From assembly GCA_903934295.1 (NCBI GenBank), contig CAIZNI010000016.1, positions 1 to 64,000 of the forward strand: 64,000 nt of DNA, read 5' to 3'. Each line of letters begins with the position of its first letter. Within the stretch, counting starts at the first letter, position 1. Below, piece by piece: positions 53,792 through 61,548 of this stretch. This DNA is from an uncultured beta proteobacterium (GTDB taxonomy: Bacteria; Pseudomonadota; Gammaproteobacteria; Burkholderiales; Burkholderiaceae_E). Below the pieces are notes generated by a model. That model ran no database searches. It was not told the DNA's origin and was given only the letters and a program-made list of their open reading frames with translations. Made by a program: the position numbers and the translations under genes.

Positions 53792-54517
53792 TCAGCCGTC
53801 CGAACCGGGTCCGAAATGGTCCCGGGCCAGGCACAGGTCGGCCCAGGCCAGGGCCTTGACGGCCGAATGGCGCAGCAGATATTCCGGATGGAAGGTGACC
53901 ACCGCCGGCACGCGCACGCCATCGATCTCGCACTCGTGAACCCGGCCACGCAGCGCAGAGATGCGTTCCTCGTCGCCGCCCAGCAGCGCTTGCGCGGCGA
54001 ACCGACCCATCAGCAGCAGGCCCCGAGGCGCCTGCTGCGTGACCTGCTGGCGCAGGAAAGGCAAACACCGCGAGATCTCTTGCGCGGTCGGGTGGCGATT
54101 CTCGGGCGGATGGCATTTCAGGGCATTGGTGATGAACACATCGCGCTCACGGGTCAGTCCGAGCGCCTGCAGCATGTGCGTCAGAAGCTGCCCGGACGGC
54201 CCCACGAACGGCTCGCCGCTCGCGTCCTCCTGCGCCCCGGGCGCATCGCCGACGATCATCCAGCGGGCGCTCGTCGGGCCGCTGCCGAAGACGGTACGGC
54301 TTCGCGATTGGCAGAGCTCGCAGCGGGTGCACCGGGCGACTTCGCTGCGCAATTCTGCCAAGCGCACGTCGGCGGCCGGCGCCGGGACGGCCACTGGATC
54401 GCGCGCGTCGATCGCAGGACTGACGGCGAGCGCGGACGCATCGCTGGGCATCGGCCGGTTCGACCAGCGCGGCCCCAGTTCCAGAGCCGCCCACGCCCGA
54501 CGCTGCGACGGATTCAT
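53792..54517 (-). CDS. Uracil-DNA glycosylase, family 4 (iron-sulfur)
   Basis: 241-residue 4Fe-4S uracil-DNA glycosylase for repair of deaminated cytosine. Four cluster Cys: CTRCELC, then LKCHPPE and ISRCLPFL. Motif A VGDAPGAQEDASGEPFVGPS, motif B region VVTFHPEYLLR. The N-terminal 45 residues are Ala/Pro-rich and probably flexible. The ATG overlaps the rimI stop as ATGA; a tsaB-rimI-udg operon is common in this group. Confidence 0.92.
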   Translation of the reverse strand: MNPSQRRAWAALELGPRWSNRPMPSDASALAVSPAIDARDPVAVPAPAADVRLAELRSEVARCTRCELCQSRSRTVFGSGPTSARWMIVGDAPGAQEDASGEPFVGPSGQLLTHMLQALGLTRERDVFITNALKCHPPENRHPTAQEISRCLPFLRQQVTQQAPRGLLLMGRFAAQALLGGDEERISALRGRVHECEIDGVRVPAVVTFHPEYLLRHSAVKALAWADLCLARDHFGPGSDG

Positions 54518-55038
54518 GACGGCTCGTCACCCGGACTGGCGGGCTCGGCAGCGCTTTCCAGATTCAGCATGCGCCGCATCACCAGGGCGTCTTCACGGGT
54601 TTCGTTGAAAGAGGGGTAATACCGTTTGCGCACCCCGACCGTCGCGAAACCGCAGCTCTCGTAGAGCCGGCGAGCCCGGTCATTGGATGGACGAACCTCG
54701 AGCAGCATCGCACGGGCGCCGCGCCGCGCGGTGCTGTCACACAGCCAGCCGAGCAAGCGGCGGCCAATGCCCTGCCCTTGCCAACCGGCCGCGATGCTCA
54801 GATTCAGCAGGTGCACTTCGTCGGGAATCCACATCACCACCGAATAGCCGATGAGCACGCCGTCGGCGATCAACGCCCAGGCGTCGTAACCGGCGATCAG
54901 CGAATCGGTGAAGTTGCCGTCGGTCCAGGGAAACGGATAGATCTCGCGCTCGATCGCCATCACCGCGGGAACATCGCCCGGCTGCAGGCGCCGGACCTGC
55001 CAGGGCGCCAGCGCTGCGTGGTCGACCGCCGGGATCAT
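54514..55038 (-). CDS. rimI: Ribosomal protein bS18 alanine N-acetyltransferase
   Basis: 174-residue GNAT acetyltransferase for the N-terminus of ribosomal protein S18. Acetyl-CoA loop HLLNLSIAAGWQGQGIGRRL, then ARAMLLEVRPSNDRARRLYE and CGFATVGVRKRYYP, the standard RimI blocks. A 25-residue acidic tail follows. Overlaps tsaB upstream and the glycosylase gene downstream by four bases each. Confidence 0.94.
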   Translation of the reverse strand: MIPAVDHAALAPWQVRRLQPGDVPAVMAIEREIYPFPWTDGNFTDSLIAGYDAWALIADGVLIGYSVVMWIPDEVHLLNLSIAAGWQGQGIGRRLLGWLCDSTARRGARAMLLEVRPSNDRARRLYESCGFATVGVRKRYYPSFNETREDALVMRRMLNLESAAEPASPGDEPS

Positions 55039-55928
55039 CGCGCCAAATCCCTGGCCGCGCGCAACGCACGCTGCTCATCGACATCGAGCGCGACCTTGTC
55101 GCGAACATAGAACGGCGCGACCTGATCGGCGGGCACTGCCAGGCCGCGCGACCACGCCCGGTGCGCGAGTTCGGCGATCACGTCGCCGCGCGGAAAATCC
55201 GCCGGGAACACGCTGGCGCCCAGCGCCAGGGCCTGCTCGGCCAGCGCCGGATAGCGCAGGAAGGCATCACCGGCAGCAACCCAGCGCACCCGTGCGGCAG
55301 TGGCGCTGTCTTCGGGTGCAGCGCTGCTACCGGCGGCGGAGCGGATCCCGTCAGCCGGTCGGCGGTCCCCGGGCGGCGACTGTGCGGCCGCAAAGGCTGC
55401 CATCACCGCTTCCAATCGGGCCGGCGGACCGACGGCGAGGCCGCCCTCGTCCGGCGCATCCACAACCAGCGCCGACGAGGCGGACCAACTCGCGAAGTAG
55501 ACCTCCCCCATCCGGGCATCGGTGGCGCTGATCACCGCACAGCCGCGATGCACCCACGCCAGCGCCTGCAGGCCCGACACCGCAACCACCGGACAGCCGA
55601 TCCCCAGGGCAAGCCCTTGCGCCAGCCCGCACCCGATCCGCAGACCGGTGAAGCTTCCCGGTCCGGCATCGAAACCGATCAGACCGACATCGGCCAGCGT
55701 GAGCCCGGCCTGCGCGAGCAGGGCATGCGCCATCGGCAGCAGACGCTGCGAGTGCGTCTGACCCGCGGGCTCACTGGCGCAGGCAGTGCGCAGCGCGGCT
55801 GCCGAGCCAGCGCCACGATCATGCCAGCGCAGCCCGACCGAGCACCACGGCCCGGAGGTGGCCAGCGCCAGCACGGGCGGTGCGACAGGCGCATCGGGAT
55901 TCAGCCGGAAGTCGAAGGAGGAAGTCAC
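55035..55928 (-). CDS. tsaB: tRNA threonylcarbamoyladenosine biosynthesis protein TsaB
   Basis: 297-residue ASKHA-fold partner of TsaD in t6A37 tRNA modification. GLIGFDAGPGSFTGLRIGCG is the family signature. It is longer than the usual 220-240 residues; the extra length is a Ser/Ala/Pro/Asp-rich insert around residues 180-215 and a long N-terminus. The start is GTG at 55928; TAAAAT ends six bases before it and GGAGG lies 12 bases before it, so either a leaderless or a weakly spaced ribosome site is possible. Confidence 0.92.
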   Translation of the reverse strand: MTSSFDFRLNPDAPVAPPVLALATSGPWCSVGLRWHDRGAGSAAALRTACASEPAGQTHSQRLLPMAHALLAQAGLTLADVGLIGFDAGPGSFTGLRIGCGLAQGLALGIGCPVVAVSGLQALAWVHRGCAVISATDARMGEVYFASWSASSALVVDAPDEGGLAVGPPARLEAVMAAFAAAQSPPGDRRPADGIRSAAGSSAAPEDSATAARVRWVAAGDAFLRYPALAEQALALGASVFPADFPRGDVIAELAHRAWSRGLAVPADQVAPFYVRDKVALDVDEQRALRAARDLAR

Positions 55929-55934
55929 CCGCCG

Positions 55935-55940
55935 ATTTTA
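55935..55940 (-). promoter_or_regulatory. Possible -10 box adjoining the tsaB start
   Basis: TAAAAT on the minus strand, six bases before the GTG. GGAGG immediately upstream makes the reading ambiguous. Confidence 0.3.
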
Positions 55941-56005
55941 CCTCCGACCCTGCATGAGCCTCCTGCGCCGGCTTGAAACGCTCCCCGGGTGGCGGATCCG
56001 ACTCG

Positions 56006-56539
56006 TCAGCGGGACTCGGCCGGCAGCGGATTTCGCCAGCGGTGCCGGTCTTCGTGCAACTGGCGCCGAAGCTGGCGGCGCTCTTCCAGTGACAGTCGGG
56101 GGGCGCCGTGCTCGCCCCGCCGATCGGACGCGAACCCGTCCCGCGCAGGCACCGGGGCCGGCGCACTGACGTCAGCCGCACCGGCGGCACCCGCTGGCGT
56201 CTGCATCACCGGGAGCGCCAGCGGAGGGGACTCGACGCCGACGTGCCCCGCTTGACCCGGCGGCGGGCCGTAGCCGCCCCAGCCGCCAAAAGCGCCGCCG
56301 GGTAAAACGCGATGACGATGCGACGGCGGTTCCGCCATCGGGCCGCCCCAGGCCTGCTGACGAAGCTCGTGACGCAACCGCGCCCGCTCCTGGGGCTCGA
56401 GACGCTCCGGGGGCGAGTGCGCGAACGCCGACAGCCCGAACGACAGGAGCAGCAGACCGGCCAGCCAACGCGCACGACCCGGACGATCGACGCAACGCGC
56501 CAGCCGGGTCAGACTCGAAGGATGAATCGTTTGCCACAT
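56006..56539 (-). CDS. Exported protein of unknown function with a duplicated charged-helix motif
   Basis: 177 residues. A basic N-terminus and hydrophobic stretch ARWLAGLLLLSFGLSAFA, then a likely cleavage before H41, predict export. The mature part starts with LEPQERARLRHELRQQAW (residues 47-64) and ends with LSLEERRQLRRQLHEDRHRW (149-168), two versions of an L-x-x-x-ER-x-x-LR helix; between them lies a Gly/Pro/Ala-rich, probably unstructured linker (WGGYGPPP). I do not recognise a characterised family. It is divergent from the two-component genes, so a periplasmic partner or target of that system is plausible. TACAAT ends six bases before the ATG. Confidence 0.65.
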   Translation of the reverse strand: MWQTIHPSSLTRLARCVDRPGRARWLAGLLLLSFGLSAFAHSPPERLEPQERARLRHELRQQAWGGPMAEPPSHRHRVLPGGAFGGWGGYGPPPGQAGHVGVESPPLALPVMQTPAGAAGAADVSAPAPVPARDGFASDRRGEHGAPRLSLEERRQLRRQLHEDRHRWRNPLPAESR

Positions 56540-56545
56540 GCCGAC

Positions 56546-56551
56546 ATTGTA
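56546..56551 (-). promoter_or_regulatory. -10 box adjoining the exported-protein start
   Basis: TACAAT on the minus strand, six bases before the ATG at 56539; no ribosome-binding site. Confidence 0.5.
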
Positions 56552-56647
56552 AGCAGGCGTCCGCTTGCGCCGCGATCAGTGTCGTTCGGCGTTGTAACAA
56601 GGGGTAAGCGGGTGCCCGCGCGCAGCGAGGGGCTTCGAGCGACTGGT

Positions 56648-56662
56648 TATGATTCGTGCATG
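56648..56662 (+). promoter_or_regulatory. -10 box adjoining the response regulator start
   Basis: TATGAT at 56648-56653, six bases before the ATG at 56660; no ribosome-binding site. The -35 is weak. Confidence 0.45.
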
Positions 56663-57379
56663 AGCGCTTCCGGCAAGCACCTCCTGGTCGTCGACGACGA
56701 CGTCAAACTTCGCGATCTGCTGCGCCGCTATTTGTCCGAGAACCAGTTCGAGGTCACCCTCGCGCAGGATTCCACCTCGATGGCGCGCCTGATGCAGCGC
56801 CAGCCCTTTGACCTGATCGTCCTCGACCTGATGCTGCCCGGCGAGGACGGCCTGTCGATCGTGCGTCGGCTGCGCGGTGCCGGCGACCAGACACCAGTGA
56901 TCATGCTGACCGCCAAGGGCGACGACGTGGATCGGATCATCGGCCTGGAAATGGGCGCCGACGATTACATTCCCAAACCATTCAATCCCCGCGAGCTGCT
57001 CGCGCGGATTCACGCGGTGCTGCGCCGCCAGCCTGCGCCCGAAGCCCCCGGCGCGCCGAGTGCCGAGCCCGCCGAGGTGAGCTTCGGCGAGTTCCGGCTC
57101 GATCTCGCCTTGCGCGCCCTCTACCGAAACGGCGAACCGGTGCAGCTCACCAGCGGCGAGTTCGCGGTGCTCAAGGCCTTCGCCCGCCATCCCCGCCAGC
57201 CGCTGTCGCGCGAGAAGCTGATGCTGCTGGCGCGCGGACGCGAATACGGCGCGTTCGACCGCAGCCTCGATGTCCAGATTTCGCGGCTGCGCAAACTCAT
57301 CGAAACCGACCCGCAGCACCCGCGCTACCTCCAGACCGTCTGGGGCGTGGGCTATGTGTTCGTGCCCGACGCCCGCTAG
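56660..57379 (+). CDS. ompR: OmpR-family response regulator
   Basis: 239 residues. Receiver domain with acidic pocket LLVVDDDVKLRD and phospho-acceptor Asp56 in IVLDLMLPGEDGLS, then TAKGDDVDRIIGLEMGADDYIPKPFNPRE. A winged-helix DNA-binding domain follows: FRLDLALRALYRNGEPVQL, LTSGEFAVL, QISRLRKLIE, VWGVGYVFVP. FNPRELLARIHAVLRR and the RGREYGAFDRSLDVQ segment are OmpR-like rather than KdpE- or PhoB-like. The kinase gene begins 44 bases downstream. Symbol given by similarity; the regulon is not known. Confidence 0.88.
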   Translation: MSASGKHLLVVDDDVKLRDLLRRYLSENQFEVTLAQDSTSMARLMQRQPFDLIVLDLMLPGEDGLSIVRRLRGAGDQTPVIMLTAKGDDVDRIIGLEMGADDYIPKPFNPRELLARIHAVLRRQPAPEAPGAPSAEPAEVSFGEFRLDLALRALYRNGEPVQLTSGEFAVLKAFARHPRQPLSREKLMLLARGREYGAFDRSLDVQISRLRKLIETDPQHPRYLQTVWGVGYVFVPDAR

Positions 57380-57423
57380 TCGCCGCGCCGGACCCGACGC
57401 AGGCTGCGGTTCGCCCCTTGTTC

Positions 57424-58797
57424 ATGCCGCTCAGTCTCTTCTGGCGCACCTTTCTGCTGATCGCCGCGCTGGTGGTGGCCTGCCTGATGCTGATGATCCA
57501 GCTGATCAGGGTGTTCGACCCCGCCCCGCCGGAACAGAAGCTCGCCTGGGAAGTGGCCTCGGTGGTGAACCTCACCCGATCGGCGCTGGTCAGCGCCCAG
57601 ACCGACCGACGCCGCCAGTTGCTGGCCGTCCTGGCGCGCGAAGAGGGCGTTCGGGTGGCCCCGCTGGAAACCAGCGACCGCACCGAGCCGCTCACGCCGG
57701 CCGCCCGCGCGCAGGCCCTCACTTCCCGGCTGGATGCCCTTCTCGGCGCCGGTACCCGGATCGCCGCGGCGGTCAACGGCGAGCCGGGGCTGTGGGTGAG
57801 CTTCGACATCGATGACGACCCCTATTGGCTGGGCCTGTCGGTCAGTCGCTTCGAACGACATTTCGGCCCCCCCTGGTGGGCCCTGCTGGCGCTGGCCGCC
57901 CTGTTGGGCCTGCTGGGGGCGCTGGCCGTGTCGGCGCCGCTGAACACGCCGCTGGCCAAACTGGCGGCCTCGCTCGGACGGGTCAGCCGCGGCGAGAACG
58001 CCGCCCCGCTGCCCGAGACAGGTCCGACCGAGATCGCCACCCTGAACCGACGCTTCAACCGGATGGTCGCCGACCTGCGGGAGCTGGAGACCGACCGGGC
58101 GGTGGCGCTGGCCGGGATCTCACACGACATTCGCACGCCGCTGACCCGCTTGCGAATGGAGATCGAGCTGTCGGGTCTGCCGCCGGCCGACAAGGATTCG
58201 ATGAGCGAGGACATTGCGCGGATCGACGCCATCGTCGGCAAGTTCATGGAATATGCCCGCGCCGCCGCCGGCGATCGTCAACCGATGCGCCTGCAGACGG
58301 TGTCGCTCGCGGAGGCGATCGCCGCCATGAGAACCCGTTACCAGCCGCGACTGGACACCGCCGAACTGACGCTGGTGGTCGATGTCGATCCGTCGCTGCA
58401 ATGGCGAGGCGATCCGCTCGACCTCAGCCGGATCCTGGGCAATCTGATTGAAAATGCCCTGCTGCACGGGCGCACCCTGAACACCGGCACGGCCGATGTC
58501 CGGATCGATGCCGCGCGGCAGGCCGGTGGCTGCGTGCTCACCGTCACCGACCGGGGGCCCGGCGTGCCGGCCAGTGAGCGGGAGCGACTGCTGCGACCGT
58601 TTTCACGACTCGACAGCGAACGCAGCGAACGCGGCGGCAGCGGGCTCGGGCTGGCGATCGTCACGCGCATCGCCGAACGCTACGGCGGGCGCTGCCTGCT
58701 CGATTCGGGACCCAGCGCCGGCGGCCAGACCACCGGGTCGCCCGCCGACAGCGGGCTGCGGGTACGGGTGTTTCTGCCCGACGCGCCGTCGCCCTGA
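57424..58797 (+). CDS. envZ: EnvZ-type sensor histidine kinase
   Basis: 457-residue inner-membrane kinase. Two membrane segments (FWRTFLLIAALVVACLMLMI near the N-terminus and WWALLALAALLGLLGALAVS near 155) flank a periplasmic domain of about 120 residues. HAMP (PLAKLAASLGRVSRGE), HisKA with phospho-acceptor His234 in LAGISHDIRTPLTRLRMEIE, and HATPase boxes NLIENALLHG, DRGPGVP, GGSGLGLAIVTRIAERYGG follow. ATG at 57424 is preferred to the in-frame TTG at 57418. It pairs with the adjacent OmpR-like regulator. Confidence 0.88.
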   Translation: MPLSLFWRTFLLIAALVVACLMLMIQLIRVFDPAPPEQKLAWEVASVVNLTRSALVSAQTDRRRQLLAVLAREEGVRVAPLETSDRTEPLTPAARAQALTSRLDALLGAGTRIAAAVNGEPGLWVSFDIDDDPYWLGLSVSRFERHFGPPWWALLALAALLGLLGALAVSAPLNTPLAKLAASLGRVSRGENAAPLPETGPTEIATLNRRFNRMVADLRELETDRAVALAGISHDIRTPLTRLRMEIELSGLPPADKDSMSEDIARIDAIVGKFMEYARAAAGDRQPMRLQTVSLAEAIAAMRTRYQPRLDTAELTLVVDVDPSLQWRGDPLDLSRILGNLIENALLHGRTLNTGTADVRIDAARQAGGCVLTVTDRGPGVPASERERLLRPFSRLDSERSERGGSGLGLAIVTRIAERYGGRCLLDSGPSAGGQTTGSPADSGLRVRVFLPDAPSP

Positions 58798-59005
58798 GCA
58801 GCCGGGTCCGCGCCGCTCGCTGAAGTCGCCCCGATCGCGGTGATGTCAACTTGATGATAGTCAATGACAATCGAGTGGATTTGAAGGATCAATTAGATTT
58901 TGTGCCGACGCCTTTGTACTATCCGCCTTAGTCGACTGATGCGCTGTCCAAAGCGTCGTCATCCCGACCCTCCGAATCACCCCCTCAGCTTCACTGGAGA
59001 CCCAA

Positions 59006-59425
59006 ATGCCGTCATTGAAGGGCACCAAGACGCACGACAACCTGAAAGCCGCCTTCGCAGGCGAGAGCCAGGCCAATCGTCGTTACCTGTATTTCGCGAA
59101 CAAGGCCGACGTTGAAGGCCACACGGAAGTCGCTGCACTGTTCCGCTCGACCGCGGAAGGCGAGACCGGCCATGCGCACGGTCACCTGGACTATCTGGCC
59201 GAAGTGGGCGACCCCGCGACGGATCTGCCGATCGGCGAGTCCTCGCTGAACCTGAAGGCCGCCGTGGCCGGCGAAACGCACGAGTACACCGACATGTACC
59301 CGGGCATGGCCAAATCGGCTCGTGACGAAGGCTTCGACGAGATCGCCGACTGGTTCGAGACCCTGGCCAAGGCCGAGCGCTCGCACGCCAACAAGTTTGC
59401 CAAGGCGCTCGACGCCCTGGTCTGA
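59006..59425 (+). CDS. Rubrerythrin (ferritin-like domain only)
   Basis: 139-residue diiron four-helix protein, probably an oxidative-stress peroxidase. Ligand motifs: [13 protein letters not shown] (helix 1), [11 protein letters not shown] with E-x-x-[16 protein letters not shown] (helix 3) and [14 protein letters not shown] with E-x-x-H. The C-terminal rubredoxin-like Cys4 domain of classical rubrerythrins is absent, so electrons must come from another protein. GGAG lies seven bases before the ATG. The 208-base upstream spacer is AT-richer than its surroundings. An intrinsic terminator follows. Confidence 0.92.
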   Translation: MPSLKGTKTHDNLKAAFAGESQANRRYLYFANKADVEGHTEVAALFRSTAEGETGHAHGHLDYLAEVGDPATDLPIGESSLNLKAAVAGETHEYTDMYPGMAKSARDEGFDEIADWFETLAKAERSHANKFAKALDALV

Positions 59426-59485
59426 AGCAGCGGTGGCGACATCGGGCGGGCCGCCTCAGGGCGACCGCCCGGCCATCGTGATCCG

Positions 59486-59517
59486 AGGGAGCGCCGACCG
59501 TGCTCCCTTTTTATTTG
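59486..59517 (+). terminator. Intrinsic terminator between rubrerythrin and the Fe-S protein gene
   Basis: AGGGAGC (59486-59492), 9-base loop, GCTCCCT (59502-59508), then TTTTTATTT. It ends only about 15 bases before the next ATG, so expression of the next two genes would rely on readthrough or a promoter within this spacer. Confidence 0.8.
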
Positions 59518-59531
59518 TCTGAGAGAACGTC

Positions 59532-60890
59532 ATGACTGCACGCGAAGGTTCGCTCGAGGCGCCGACCCGCCACCCGCTCGACTGGAAGAACCCCGACTTC
59601 TACGACCCGGACAAGGCGCTGGACGAGATGGAGCGGGTGTTCGACATCTGCCACGGCTGCCGCCGCTGCGTGAGCCTGTGCAATGCGTTCCCGACCCTGT
59701 TCGACCTGGTGGACGAGAGTTCGACACTCGAGGTCGACGGCGTCGACCGCAAGGACTACTGGAAGGTGGTCGACCAGTGCTACCTGTGCGACGTCTGCTA
59801 CATGACGAAGTGCCCCTATGTGCCGCCGCACCCGTGGAACCTCGATTTTCCGCACCTGATGCTGCGCGCCAAGGCGATCCAGTTCAAGGAAGGCACCCCG
59901 ACGCAGTTTCGCGACAGCGCGCTGTCGTCGACCGACCGCAACGGCAAGCTGGCCGGTATCCCGGTGGTCGTGCAGCTGGTCAACAAGGCCAAGGAAAACC
60001 CGACCCTGCGCAAGCTCGGCGAAGACGTGATGGGCGTGCACCGCGACGCCTGGCTGCCCGACTTCACCGCCAAACAGTTCCGGCGCAACGCCGAAGCCTC
60101 CGCGCCGCACCCGGTGCGCGACGGCGAGCGCACGCCCGGCAAGGTGGCGGTCTACGCAACCTGCTATGTGAACTACAACGAACCCGGCATCGGTCACGAC
60201 CTGCTCAAAGTGCTGGACCACAACCGGATCCCCTACACGCTGGTCGACAAGGAAGCCTGCTGCGGCATGCCCAAGCTGGAGCTGGGTGATCTGGACGCGG
60301 TGGCGGCCCTGAAGGAAAAGAACATTCCGGCGCTGGCGAAGCTGGCGCGTGACGGCTGGGCGATCCTCGCGCCGATCCCGTCGTGCGGGCTGATGTTCAA
60401 GCAGGAACTGCCGCTGATGTTCCCCGATGACGCGGATGTCCAGGCGGTCAAGGCGGCGATGTTCGACCCCTTCGAGTACCTGGTGGCGCGCAGCAAGGAC
60501 GGAATGCTGGCGACCGACTTCGCCCAGCCGCTGGGCAATGTGTCGTACCACGTCGCCTGTCACCTGCGGGTGCAGAACGTGGGCCAGAAGACGCGCGAAA
60601 CCCTGCAGATGGTCCCCGGCACGCAGGTGAACACGATCGAGCGATGCTCCGGTCACGCGGGCACCTGGGGGGTCAAGAAGGAATTCCATGAAACCGCGCT
60701 GAAGATCGGGCGACCGGTCTTTCGCCAGATGGCCGAACACCCTGGCGGCGAACCCGACTGGATCGCTTCCGACTGCCAGCTGGCCGGCCACCACATCGAG
60801 CAGGGAATGGAGATGGCGGGCAAGTCCACCGAGGGCAAGCTCGCGCACCCGATCACCCTGCTTCGCATTGCCTATGGATTGAAGGAGTAA
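59532..60890 (+). CDS. Iron-sulfur oxidoreductase with CCG domains (GlpC/heterodisulfide-reductase related)
   Basis: 452-residue soluble Fe-S protein. Two 4Fe-4S ferredoxin motifs: C40-x2-C43-x2-C46-x3-C50 and C83-x2-C86-x2-C89-x4-C94. Two CCG-like domains follow: ATCYVNYNEPGIGHDLL with DKEACCGMPKLELGD, and ACHLRVQNVG with IERCSGHAGTWGVKKE. In the second, the usual CC pair reads CS. Family members pass electrons between flavoprotein partners and quinones; no such partner is adjacent. DUF3501 starts three bases after its stop. Confidence 0.88.
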   Translation: MTAREGSLEAPTRHPLDWKNPDFYDPDKALDEMERVFDICHGCRRCVSLCNAFPTLFDLVDESSTLEVDGVDRKDYWKVVDQCYLCDVCYMTKCPYVPPHPWNLDFPHLMLRAKAIQFKEGTPTQFRDSALSSTDRNGKLAGIPVVVQLVNKAKENPTLRKLGEDVMGVHRDAWLPDFTAKQFRRNAEASAPHPVRDGERTPGKVAVYATCYVNYNEPGIGHDLLKVLDHNRIPYTLVDKEACCGMPKLELGDLDAVAALKEKNIPALAKLARDGWAILAPIPSCGLMFKQELPLMFPDDADVQAVKAAMFDPFEYLVARSKDGMLATDFAQPLGNVSYHVACHLRVQNVGQKTRETLQMVPGTQVNTIERCSGHAGTWGVKKEFHETALKIGRPVFRQMAEHPGGEPDWIASDCQLAGHHIEQGMEMAGKSTEGKLAHPITLLRIAYGLKE

Positions 60891-60893
60891 CCG

Positions 60894-61481
60894 ATGATGG
60901 CCAAAGTGACCCGTGAATCGCTGATGACCCTGGAGGCCTACTCGAAGGCCCGCCCCGAGATGCGCAAGCAGGTGATCGGCCACAAGAAGCACCGCTCGGT
61001 GCGGCTTGGCGACTACATCACCATCCTGTTCGAAGATGAGATCACCGTGCGCTACCAGATCCAGGAGATGCTGCGCATCGAGAAGATCTTCGAGGAGGAC
61101 GGCATCCTGCACGAGCTGGAGTCGTACAACCCGCTGGTACCCGACGGGCGCAACTTCAAGGCGACGATGATGATCGAGTACCCCGAGGTGGAGATGCGCC
61201 GTCAGGAGCTCGCGCGCCTGATCGGGGTCGAAGACCGCGTCTGGGTGCAGGTCGAGGGGTCGCCGAAGGTTTATGCGCTGGCCGACGAGGACCTGGAGCG
61301 TGAGAACGCGGTGAAGACATCGGCGGTGCACTTCCTTCGGTTCGAGCTGACCGACGACATGGCGGCGGCGCTGAAGTACGGCGTCTCGCTGGCGGTCGGG
61401 GTCGATCACCCCAACTACACCGCTGACGTCTCGCCGGTGGCCAACGAGACGCGAACCGCGCTGCTGGCCGACCTGGGCTGA
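60894..61481 (+). CDS. DUF3501 family protein
   Basis: 195-residue protein of unknown function. It starts (M)MAKVTRESLMTLEAYSKARP; HKKHRSVRLGDYITILFEDE, ITVRYQIQEMLRIEKIFEED and FLRFELTDDMAAALKYGVSL are long conserved-looking blocks without Cys ligands. No signal peptide. AAGGAG, overlapping the end of the Fe-S gene, is six bases from the first ATG; only three bases separate the genes, so they are translationally linked. Its repeated pairing with rubrerythrin and the CCG Fe-S protein is known to me as a recurring neighbourhood, without an assigned role. Confidence 0.85.
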   Translation: MMAKVTRESLMTLEAYSKARPEMRKQVIGHKKHRSVRLGDYITILFEDEITVRYQIQEMLRIEKIFEEDGILHELESYNPLVPDGRNFKATMMIEYPEVEMRRQELARLIGVEDRVWVQVEGSPKVYALADEDLERENAVKTSAVHFLRFELTDDMAAALKYGVSLAVGVDHPNYTADVSPVANETRTALLADLG

Positions 61482-61548
61482 ACGCAGCGGCCGCCCGGAC
61501 ACCCCGCCGCGGCGCTCCGGCGCAAGGCCAGAGCACCGGCCGGGCGGT

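Noticed and set aside
58840-58865. Fur-box-like or OxyR-like site before rubrerythrin (TGATAGTCAATGACA)
   Set aside because: Only about ten of fourteen positions fit a Fur 7-1-7 pattern by eye; too weak without a weight-matrix score.
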